Translations under genes and position numbers: made by a program
Source of the DNA: Cladobotryum mycophilum
Lineage: Eukaryota; Ascomycota; Sordariomycetes; Hypocreales; Hypocreaceae
Direction: 5' to 3'
Assembly: GCA_036429605.1 (NCBI GenBank)
Contig: CM071590.1
Location: 930,001-994,000, forward strand
Length of the DNA: 64,000 nucleotides
Part shown: positions 55,118 through 64,000 of the stretch, one piece after another
How positions within the stretch are numbered: the first letter of the stretch is position 1
Layout of the letters: the number at the start of each line of letters is the position of its first letter
Notes under the pieces: generated by a model
What the model saw: the letters and a program-made list of their open reading frames with translations, nothing else
What the model was told of the DNA's origin: nothing
Database searches by the model: none

Positions 55118-56844
55118 ATGACTGTCGCAACTCCTTACACGTACATACAGTGCCCATGCTCCGACCAGGCCTCTGTCGGCCGCGGCGACGCAAAGTCGGG
55201 AAAGGTGATTGAGGAGGAGGAGAGGTTCGATCCTCGAGACCCGCGATCCAACTACAGCCTGTACCCCCTGGAGTACCTGCTCTATTGCGAGGACTGCCAG
55301 CAGATACGATGCCCGCGATGCGTTACGGAGGAGTCGGTGACGTACTATTGTCCCAATTGCCTGTTTGAGGTGCCGAGCAGCAACCTGCGGAGCGAGGGCA
55401 ATAGGTGAGAGCTTTCTTTTTTCGTTTTGGCTGTTGACGATTATGCGCCTCATATCTAATCATGTATATTCCAGGTGTACACGAAGCTGCTATCAATGCC
55501 CAGTGTGCATCGGCCCCCTCCAAGTCGGAGCCACCAAGCCCATCGTCGACCCCAATCTCCCACCACCCGAAACCCCTCCCAACCCCAACGGCGGGCCCTT
55601 TGCTCTGTTCTGCCAATACTGCAACTGGACGTCCACCGAGATCGGCATCGAGTTCGACCGGCCCAGCGGCATCTACTCCCAGCTGTCCAAGGTCGACAAC
55701 GGGGGGAGCCGAAGCTCACGTCCAGGGACGTCAAGGAGCGCCGCAAGGAGAACCCCGACGAGCCGCCCGTCCCGGACGACCTGCTCGATGCGGACCTGCA
55801 GTTCTCCAATCTCAGGTCCTTTTACCAGGCCCAGCTGGCGGACGCCAACAGCTCCATCGGCGGCATCGGCATCTCCTCCCCGGCCGCCCTGTCCCGCATC
55901 ATGTCTCTCTACACGGGGCGCGGTCGATCCGGGAACCGGCAGCAGGGTCCCCCCGATGTCATGCGCGAGGCCCTCGGCACGGATGAGGGCCTCAAGATCG
56001 CCAACTTGAATGAGTCGGCCGCCGTCAAGAAGCTGATGAATGGGGGTGGGACGTTGCGGCTTCGCTGGAGCAGCGCAGCGAGCAATCTGAGCCGACACGC
56101 TTCCAGGATGAGCTTCGACCCATCCCCTACCTCCTCCGCAGCAAACGCTCCAAGCGCTGCCCCGCCTGCCGACACATCATCTCCAAGCCAGAGGCAAAAG
56201 TTACGTCTACGCGCTTCAAGATCCGGCTCGTAGCCAAGTCCTACATCCCGACCATCACCATCAAACCCTTTACCCCAACCGCCAAGCCCGTGCCCGTGAC
56301 GTACAGACCCGGCTCGGAGGAAGAAGCGCCCCTGAAGCCGCACAACCCCTACCAGTTCATCCTTACTTTCAAGAACCCCATCTTTGAGCGCATCAAGGTC
56401 ACCCTGGCGACGCCGAATACCACGCCCGGCCGCTTCTCGAGCAGGGTCACCGTGCTGTGCCCGCAGTTTGACGTCGACGCCAACACGGACATGTGGGACG
56501 ACGCTCTCAAGGAGGACGAGCGGGACAATCGCAAGGGCGACGAGAACGCGGGGCCCGAGGTGGGCAAGATCTGGGAAAAGGGCCGCAACTGGGTGAGCAT
56601 CGTCTTGGAGGTCATTCCGCCGTCCCTGAGACTCGAGCAGCTACCCCGCGGCCAGGATGTCGACAGGAGCCCGCTCAGGGAGGACGAGGACATTCTGGAG
56701 ATACCCATGTTCGTGCGCATGGAATGGGAGACGGATTCACAGGCCGATATGGGGAGCGGGGGCAGCAAGGAAAAGGAGGCTAGGGAAAAGCGAGAGCTGG
56801 CATACTGGTGTGTTCTCGGCGTTGGGCGCATAAGTCACGAGTGA
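55118..56844 (+). CDS. ro-2: dynactin subunit 4 (p62), two frameshifts
   Basis: Dynactin p62 family, a subunit of the pointed-end complex of the dynein activator dynactin. It is needed for retrograde transport and nuclear migration; the Neurospora member is RO-2. Exon 1 is 55118-55404 and exon 2 about 55475-56844. The N-terminal Cys-rich region carries the paired metal-binding cysteines: YCEDCQQIRCPRC, YYCPNCLFEVP and CYQCPVCIGPL, followed by LFCQYCNWTSTEIGIEFDRPSGIY. A later CPACRH..P precedes KIRLVAKSYIP and the conserved C-terminal domain ending AYWCVLGVGRISHE. The frame shifts at 55701-55706 (six G, seven expected) and at about 56048-56050 (three G, four expected); restoring both gives 552 residues. 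The sequence stays conserved after each break, so assembly error is the better explanation. Confidence 0.9.
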
Positions 56845-57085
56845 TGGGGATTAAAAAAGAGTTGTTTACGACAAAATAGATACCCAATAGATGACGAGTT
56901 TTGTAGAAGAAAGAAGGTGGTCATTTGGGGGTGAATTTGATCAAATCATGCAGTGGCAGCTTTATATCATTAAGCTACCTTGGTTTATCAGACGCCAAGC
57001 CCCCATTTTTGACCAAACCACCAAATGCTATGAAAGCAAGTTTCCCAAGTCCCAAAGTAATTTTTCTCGTACTAGATTCGTTTGT

Positions 57086-58015
57086 CTAGAACTCAGTGCT
57101 GGTAGCCTGAGGGAACTCGAAGTTGACGTTGCGGCCAGTCAATCGTCGGTAGACCTCGGAGTAGGTGTCGAGTCTGTAGTCGACGCCGCCACGCTCCTTC
57201 TCGTCGAGGATGACCTTGAGGGTCTTGCTGCCGTCCTCCTTGGTGCGGATGCGCTTGCCGACAATCTCAACGGGGTAGGTGAGATCGGCGAGGATGGCAT
57301 CGTGGACGGCAGTTAGGGTGCGGGAACGGGGACGCTTCTGCTTCTGGTTGTTGCGGCTGCGGGCAGATCGCTTAGGGCGGGGGAGGATACGGCGGGAAGC
57401 GAGGATCAAGACATGGCGGTCGGAGAACTTCTTCTCCAACTCACGAGTCAGACTGCAAAATGAGTATTAGTTTCTGAAGTCATTGAGAGGAGTCTCAAAG
57501 AAGAAGAAAACTTACCGCTGCTGGACACGGTGGAAGCCCTGCAGGGAAGGGACGGGGACAAAGATGACAATAGCCTTCTTGCCGTGGCCAACTTCGATCT
57601 ATTTCAAGATCCCAAAGTCAGCATGCGAGCTCCAGGACAAAACCTTGGACCGCTTCCCGTCCTGTTCCACAAAAGTCAATTGTACTCCGGCTAGGCGGCG
57701 CGCTCCCTCAAAAAGTCCGAGGGGTCTCAATCAATTCTCTCGAATCGAGTAATCGCACTCAGGAAACGCGGTCGCGAGCCATCGTATAGCTTTGGGAACA
57801 GGATCTCGAAGATCTCGGGCCTTTTTTTTTTTTGCTTCTAGTGTTCAAGTCATTCTCACCTCACGGGCAGAGACAAACTGCAGAGGTCGCAGGGCAACCT
57901 TGAGGTCGGCAGTGTTGGTCTCGAGATCGAAGAGAGCCTGAGCAATGTTCTGCTCAAGCTCGGAGGGGGTTTGCCGCGAGGGGCTGTTGGCCGCAATCTT
58001 GTTGATGGAGGTCAT
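57086..58015 (-). CDS. RPS7: 40S ribosomal protein S7
   Basis: Small-subunit ribosomal protein eS7, 201 residues. Exons are 58015-57860, 57598-57516 and 57452-57086; introns are 260 and 63 bases, the longer first intron being usual for fungal ribosomal genes. Characteristic sequence: SELEQNIAQALFDLETN, VGHGKKAIVIFVPVPSLQGF, KFSDRHVLILASRRILPRP, KRPRSRTLTAVHDAILADL and DEKERGGVDYRLDTYSEVYR. The basic middle (RSARSRNNQKQKRPRS) contacts rRNA in the family. Strong GC-ending codon bias fits high expression. It is convergent with the dynactin gene, with only about 240 bases between their stop codons. Confidence 0.97.
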
Positions 58016-59048
58016 CTTGGCTATGGTGCTCGACGATGGGGTTGATGGGTTGATCGTAGCGAACGAGTTTGCCGTCGTAAAGTTTTGGCTGAATTGAACC
58101 CGGGGGAGAATATTCGCTAAATTGGGGTTTTCGTGCCCTCTGTGAATTTGCGGGTCTGTGGGCTTGTGGGTTTGTGCAGTTAGTGCCTCAGGCTTTTCAA
58201 GGTGTGGGGCGCATATCCAACCTTTCCCAATTGGTATTCGCAACGCAAGCACGACTTGCTGAATGCCTTGAACCAATCTCCATCAAGATCTCAACATCAA
58301 CTCTTGCAAAGCTTAATGAGGTCGTAGATATCTCTAGATGGAAAGCAGTTTGGATGAATTATTGTAAATTTATTCAGCTCCCGTGGGCTCGTAATGGGTA
58401 GAGCCGTGAGCAATTTGTCACTATGTCAAGAACACAGCGAATACAGAAGCCAAACTTTGGAGTTGAACATAAAGGCAGCCTGGCTTACCTGTAATCTCTC
58501 AAATTAACAGCTTTGGATATTTCATATTTTCAAAAAAGATGTCGCCATCTCTATTAAGAGATATGTCTTGCATGCATGTGCTCTTACTTGGAGAGACATT
58601 CGATTCGGTAAAGGTCAAGCTCGGTCCCTGAAAACAACAGCAGGAGTATCTTATCATCGACACTAGATGCGCTCTTTCATCTATTAGACTGCGAAAACTT
58701 GTATTCCGAGGATTTGGCGACTGAGGCTTCGGTATTTGGTCATCTCGGCGACGTTTCGCTACAGATAGGAGGTACATCGTGGCAGTGCCTCAATATGGCC
58801 CTCCGACAAGGAAAGAACAGCGCCCCTGAGTGCACAACGGCACTTCCTTCCACTTCAATATTCACGGCTACCTTAAATCTTCTTCGTGATAAATTCCACG
58901 TATCTCATTTATTCATCCCTCCTCTCTCCTCTTCGCTCTTCAGGGTCTACAATCTTTCACTTCATCACCTTTCTCTCATTGTTCCAGGAGTCGTCTCTTC
59001 TTGACATTTTGGCACGCATTTCACTTATTCCATCAGACCCATCCGAAT
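58016..59048. other. shared upstream region of RPS7 and WSC genes
   Basis: About 1 kb between divergent genes, CT-rich before the WSC start. No gene is supported. Confidence 0.5.
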
Positions 59049-60078
59049 ATGGTCGTCTTCTTATTGCTCGCCATATTTGGCGTGGCCCAAGTTCTCTCTC
59101 AAGCTACTCATAACGCCGGAGGATTCACCTATCAGGGCTGTTCGAATATTGACTTGTCCTGCTTCGGATCTCCTATTGTCCTCCCAGATGGCCGCCTAAC
59201 CCCAGAAGCCTGCCAAACCGCTTGCCGGGGTCACCAGTTTTCCGCTCTCCTCCCCGAGTTAGTATTCCTCTTTGGTTTTCTTCCAAGTCTCTCTACTGAC
59301 TCTCCATAGTGCATGTCGCTGTGGCGATGATCCAAAGGCCGTCCATGCTATTGATGAAAGCAAGTGTGATCATGCTTGCATAAGCGATCGAAACATGGGC
59401 ATGTGTGGGAGTGTCTGCCCAGATAATGCCCCTGGAATTGCGAATATCTATACCAGAGTTACCGTACCAACCAAAGAGCCTGTCACTGGTGGACCTTCCA
59501 GTCCTCAGACACCCCCTGGATCGGCCGAGACCTCGTGCTCATCCTCGGTCTCAAGTCCTTATGGACAACCCCCAGAGACTCCACGAATTACACCAGTGGG
59601 ACCAGCTCCGGAGGCTCCAACCCCTACCCCCCAAAGTCAAGGTCCACAAGAATCACCTTGCTCTTCTGATGGAAACCCTACACCCGGGTCCCCAGTCCCT
59701 CCAGTTCCAAGCTATCAGGGGCCCCCTAGCAATGCACCCGAGCCAAGTGCATACCCTAACCCAACTCAACCAACCCCAGCCATCGAGCCTTACCCAAATC
59801 CACCAGGATATTCTCCAGACTGCGAACCATCTTCACCAGATCCTTATTCGAACGACCCACAGCAGTCGTCGCCAGGAAACAATTGCGGACCGCCTGGTGG
59901 GTCAAATTGGTCTCCCGGTCCTTCCGAGAGTACCCTATGGTCACGGCCAAGCTCGAGCAAACCAGTTGGTGATCCTCCTGTACCTTCTCAGGTGCTAGGC
60001 TCAGACTCTCCTCACGAGATGGTTCCTCTATTCTCGAGCATTGGAGGTATCTTACTTATTGCCGCTATGATGATGTGA
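59049..60078 (+). CDS. secreted WSC-domain protein, probably GPI-anchored
   Basis: A 325-residue surface protein. Exon 1 is 59049-59257 and exon 2 59310-60078. Signal peptide at residues 1-18 (VVFLLLAIFGVAQVLS), then a WSC domain (about 26-110) with its usual cysteines: GFTYQGCSN.., LSCFGSP, ACQTACRGHQFSAL, CRCGDD, SKCDHACISDRNMGMCGS. WSC domains bind glucans or other carbohydrates and occur in wall-stress sensors and secreted enzymes. Residues 120-300 are a Pro/Ser-rich stalk with NPTPG/PYPNPP-type repeats. The end (MVPLFSSIGGILLIAAMMM) is hydrophobic with no cytoplasmic tail, so GPI anchoring is likelier than a signalling sensor. The ATG at 59049 was preferred to upstream in-frame sequence because it places the signal peptide first. 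Confidence 0.88.
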
Positions 60079-60769
60079 AAAGATAGTATTACTCATGTCA
60101 GGTTGACGGGTATGTCATTACAACTGTTCCAAGTATCTCAGCTGTTCGGGGGGTTTTTTTGGAGGATTTTGGACGTTAATTGATAGCTGGTTCGGCAGTT
60201 AGTCGCTAAGTAGTTCAACCAAGGCAGTGCAAGTCAGGGACACATGATAGTTGTCTGCTAGCTAATTGATTGTGAACATTGTTGATAAATCAGATTACGA
60301 TTCGTGGCCAAGTACTAGTGAAAAATCGGGATTATCGATTCTTGAAGCGAAATTGAATGAAATTTGCACCCAACAGCCCAACTTATCAATCCAATAAGAC
60401 GTAAAAGTCGAGATGATTGGATTTTGAGATGCTCAAAGTTGGATGGTCAGCTTTTCTAGGGTACGTGTTCGTACATGCACGTACTTGTACAACAGGAGCA
60501 TGCAGTTCTGACGTGGAGATGCACAGCACAGACCAGGAGGGGCAGACAGAAGAGTGGGCAGTGTTCGGTGGTCACTGGAAAGGGGATCATGATTGCGGGG
60601 CAATTGAGGTCCACGACGCCCATTGCTCCTCCAGCTAATATTTTTGGGTATCTATATCTGCCACTGTCAGCTGGCTGGAGCTTGACTCGACATCTCCACG
60701 ATCTCTTGCAGCCTTTTTTTCTTGTTAGAAAAATCCTATAGGCCGAATTGCCTGCAAAGATCCGGCAAG
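60079..60769. other. spacer
   Basis: About 690 bases, flanks only. No repeat or gene recognised. Confidence 0.5.
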
Positions 60770-61896
60770 ATGCAGTCTGGAATCTCAGGTAAGGCTGTCC
60801 TATAGCTCCTTACAGCCATCACCATGAGCTTGTCGAAGCTGACACCAAGCCTTACAATACAGTTGCCAAAGAGCTTCAGGACAAGTTCAACGAGATCCTC
60901 AGTTCCACAGATACTTTCGCCCTGCTGGTTACGATCCAAAAGGAATCCCTCGTTCCCATCACGACCATCCCATCAAAGTCTGCTTCATTTGGCGAGAATG
61001 TTGCCGGTCTGCAATCCCACATCAAAAAGGACACAGCCCTCTATGCTATCCTCCGCCGCCACGATGAAGCACCCAAGCTCACCATGGTGACTTATGTCCC
61101 CGACGAGGCCCATGTGCGCCAAAAGACACTCTTTGCTTCGACCCGTATGACACTTGTCCGGGAACTTGGCTCCCAACACTTTCGCGAGACGTTGTTTATG
61201 ACGACACCGGACGAATTCACCGAGAAGGGTTTCAAGGACTTTGATGCCCATAACCAGGTGACTGCACCTCTAACTGAGGAAGAAAAGGCGCTGGGTGAAG
61301 TGAAGAAGGCGGAGATGGCAGTTGGAACTGGCACGGCATACCGAGAAATTCATCTTAGTACGAGTCTGAAGATGCCCGTCAGCGCCGATGCAATTGCTGC
61401 CATGAAGGAGATTGGAGAGGGAAACCGAACGGTTGCCATGCTGGTAAGTATTTAATTCCCTCCAGTACATGCAAAGACTCGGCCTAACATGATGGTGAAG
61501 AAAATCAACCCAGCAAAGGAATCAGTCGAGTTGCTACCTGAATCACCCAGCCCCAGCTCAATCGACGAACTCAAGGGCGTCATCTCTGCCACCGAACCTC
61601 GCTTCACCTTTTACCGATACAAATACAGGCATGAAGGAGAGGAGCACAACCCCATCTTGTTCTTCTATACCTGCCCCTCAAACCAGAGCAACAAGTCAAT
61701 CAAGAACCGAATGATGTACCCGCTCATGAAGCGTGCCGTCTTGACGATTGCCGAGGACCAAGCCGAGCTGAAGCTGGAAAAGAAGTTTGAGGTAGAGGAG
61801 CCAAGCGAGCTCACCGAGGAGGATGTCTTGAACGATCTTCACCCCAAGGAGGAGGTGAAACAGAGCTTCAGCAGACCCAAGCGACCTGGCCGATAA
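60770..61896 (+). CDS. TWF1: twinfilin
   Basis: Actin-monomer-binding protein with two ADF-homology domains, 331 residues. Exon 1 is only 19 bases (60770-60788), followed by 60863-61443 and 61501-61896; joining gives MQSGISVAKELQDKFNEIL. The first ADF-H domain covers about residues 1-140 (FALLVTIQKESLVPI, WILRRHDEAP-like LYAILRRHDEAPK, TYVPDEAHVRQKTLFASTR), and the second about 175-305 (FTFYRYKYRHEGEEHNPILFFYTCPS, NRMMYPLMKRAVL). The C-terminal tail is basic, SRPKRPGR, as in twinfilins, where it binds capping protein. It regulates cortical actin turnover in the cytoplasm. The tiny first exon is easily missed by gene finders. All frames are intact. Confidence 0.95.
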
Positions 61897-62277
61897 ATAT
61901 ATAAAAGAGCTACAATATGATACACCATGATATAAAGTCTCAAAGAAATGGAAAAGAGCTTTTCAGTTATACAAAAAAAAGATTTTTCGATTCAAGCTAA
62001 ACTGTGCGCGGGTATTTCCCAAAGACACATGCTCCCGATCCCCTCCCACCGAGATAAATGCAATGAAATGTATAATAAAAAGATGCCTTCCTCGACAAAT
62101 GAACACTCGGATTTCACCTCAACGACAGCATCAACTACTACCGTCGATCAACGTCTATGACAGGGCTGACCCTACCCAATTCTTCTAGTGCAGATGCCCC
62201 AAGACCAACACCACGAGACAGAAGAAACTTCGCTGCCAAAACACAAGATGATTCGCAAACTTTCCCCCAATCCCAGG
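61897..62277. other. spacer between convergent genes
   Basis: About 380 bases of 3' flanks, A-rich; nothing else seen. Confidence 0.5.
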
Positions 62278-63417
62278 TTACTCCTCGTATTTACCGCCGG
62301 TGAAGGAGAAGTTGTTCTCTTCTAACCGGGACTTGAGGAATTCGTAAACGGTAAAGGTAACGGCCTGGCCGGGAGCGACACGCATTATTCGGGGGGTGAT
62401 GCCCTTGTAGAAAGCATGGAAGCCCTCTTGCCTGCAAGGAGAATTGGTTAGTCATTTGCCAAGTTTGGCAACTGGGGAAAAAAGGCAAACCCTTACTTGA
62501 ACATGTCAGCGGCAATGCCCGATATCCTCTTCCAGGCGGTGCTGTCAGGCGGAGCAGGCGTCTTTTGCAAACGGGTCTTGATGGTGTCTATGGGTGCGTT
62601 ACTCAGGGGTCCCATGGCGCCGCTCACGAGGCCGATGAGTGTCGTCTGCCAGCTAGGCAAGTTCCCGTCCGCGTACTGTGGCTGCCACTCCTTGAGCCAG
62701 GTCTTGAAGTAGCTGTACGCTGTGAAGTTGACGGCCTGGTTGGATCCCTGACGCAGCGCCGTGAGGGACACGCCGCGGTACAAGGCACCGAAGCCTTCTT
62801 CCTTGACGACTGTGTAGAGCGCATGCGCGGCGTTTCGGTACTTTGGGATGTCTAGGGGATCAGCCATGCTGTGGTGCTGGGCCTGTAGACGGATCTTGAT
62901 GACCTCCATGGGGGTGACGACGGCAACGGCCTCGGTAACTCCCGCGGAGAGGCCGGCGAGGAAGGTAGCCTGGCCGGAGACCTTGCCGGTGGTCTTGTCG
63001 GCGAGGGCCTGCTTGTACCACTCAAAGGACGTGAAGCGAATGGCCATCTTAGGGACAATGCCGGTGAGGACGGCGCCGAGGCCCTTGTAAAGACCTAGAG
63101 GCGTTTCCTTCTTGACGAGCTCGACACCGGTTTTGATGAAGCCGCGGCGGGGGGCGCCGGGTTGTCGGGCGCGACGAGAGAGCTGCATACGGACTTTGAT
63201 TGTGTCTGGACAAAGGTTAATATGGTTGTTCGCAAAGGTTGAAGGGGGGAGCTTACCGAGGGGATGGCATGCGAGGGCTTCCATCATACCGGCACCACCT
63301 CCAGCTATGGGCGAGGTTAGCATATTGACTTGAGCGAGAGCAATTGAGTGGTTTGTGAGTCAACGGACCGATGAGGTTTGTCGCCGCTGTGGGCGGTTGT
63401 TTTCCATCTCTAGGCAT
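62278..63417 (-). CDS. SFC1: mitochondrial succinate/fumarate carrier
   Basis: Mitochondrial carrier family (SLC25) protein, 319 residues, of the succinate-fumarate exchanger type used when growing on C2 compounds. Exons are 63417-63369, 63304-63257, 63205-62497 and 62431-62278. The three carrier repeats are each marked by P-x-[DE]-x-x-[KR]: HPLDTIKVRMQ (split over two introns), TPMEVIKIRLQAQHHSMADP and APIDTIKTRLQKTP. Other blocks are AGGGAGMMEALACHP, YRGVSLTALRQGSNQAVNF and YKGITPRIMRVAPGQAVTF; the last and the QHHSMADP loop are close to SFC1/ACR1-type carriers. It lies in the inner membrane with six spans. Citrate carriers are the nearest alternative but lack the QHHSMADP type loop. Confidence 0.9.
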
Positions 63418-64000
63418 CTTGAGTGTATCTTGTGTGTCTTTATTTTTCTTTGTTGACGAATATCTTTAGATGGTCCGATCCCGGCTTTGAACCAACTCTT
63501 GTGGTGTCACAATGGTTTGTTTGCGCCGTCTGTTGTTTGCGTTGCGCAACCGTGTGTTTGTGTGTGTTCGAGTCAACCACCAAGTTGAAGCTATTTCGAG
63601 ATCAGGAAGCGGAAGCTATTCCGAAGGAGGGGGCACAATAAACAGAAGAGTTGACTACAAGAAAATGGAAGAAGGAGAATAAAAAATAAAAAGGAAGAAA
63701 AGGATAGTCTACGGAGAAGAGAGAGAAAGAGAGAGAAATAAAGAGTCACGCACGAGACCAATGGATCTTTTTAGAGGAGTTTGTTATTTCTTTTCATTAT
63801 GACGACCCTTTTTCTTTTTGACATATGATTCCGGGTCGGGTCCCGCCCCGCCTCTTGCGACGCTGCTCCTTGTGGTGTAAGGGGAAGCATGGAAAACCCA
63901 AGGTAGACCAAACTAATAATACGGGCATAACAAAAAAGATGGAACCTTTGCGGAGCCCCAAGTAACGCGCCACACGTGGGAGGCGAAAAAAAGAAGGGGG
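63418..64000. other. upstream region of the carrier gene
   Basis: Promoter side of the carrier gene, with GA-rich runs at about 63,660-63,745. No gene is seen to the window end. Confidence 0.5.

Overview
This is a window of a filamentous ascomycete genome, most likely a Sordariomycete. The evidence is short GT-AG introns (about 45-260 bases) with CTAAC/CTGAC-type branch sites, C-ending codon preference, CT-rich leaders, and characteristic fungal genes: a GH3 beta-glucosidase, a WSC-domain surface protein, GPI-anchored Cys-rich proteins, dynactin p62 and twinfilin. The exact order (Hypocreales?) is a guess. There is no bacterial-type operon, CRISPR array or convincing standalone tRNA gene.

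Layout. 0-13 kb is mostly recognisable genes with wide spacers: a 5'-truncated GH3 glucosidase, a small membrane protein, a CofD/YvcK-like protein, a zinc-type MDR dehydrogenase, a GPI-anchored Cys-rich protein and a small secreted Cys protein. At 15,564-19,142 sits an apparently intact PIF/Harbinger DNA transposon with 30-bp perfect terminal inverted repeats, a TTA target duplication, a Myb/SANT-like helper gene and a HARBI1-type transposase in convergent orientation. From 20 to 38 kb the DNA is accessory in character. It holds three paralogues of an unrecognised single-exon family (family A) and three paralogues of an unrecognised four-exon Cys/His-module family (family B), with one glycosyltransferase between them. 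It also carries short dispersed repeats (one copy just outside, at 39.7 kb), a SINE-like sequence and long gene-free stretches. From 41 kb to the end the window is largely housekeeping: a sugar transporter, a DUF924-like protein, a small hypothetical protein, an EBP/EXPERA protein, a large fungal protein of unknown function, dynactin p62, ribosomal protein S7, a WSC protein, twinfilin and a mitochondrial succinate/fumarate carrier.

The main candidate for something undescribed is the family A / family B cluster. Family B proteins are built from four modules of the form C-x4-C-x(n)-C-x2-H (one module has C-x6-C). Each module sits on its own exon, and every intron falls at the same place, after the first base of the module's final His codon. 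In the two intact paralogues n is identical in order (18, 10, 14, 11); the third matches at three modules, and its third exon carries a nonsense codon and a lost Cys, both C-to-T/G-to-A type changes. Family A has a conserved core around a WAWAAIE motif. A and B genes lie next to each other at least twice, which suggests, but does not prove, a functional pairing.

A technical warning: four otherwise convincing genes (CofD-like, MDR dehydrogenase, EBP-like, dynactin p62) carry six single-base frameshifts in total, every one explained by one missing base in a G or C run. This points to homopolymer errors in the assembly rather than six real gene losses. Some coordinates near exon edges could be off by a base.
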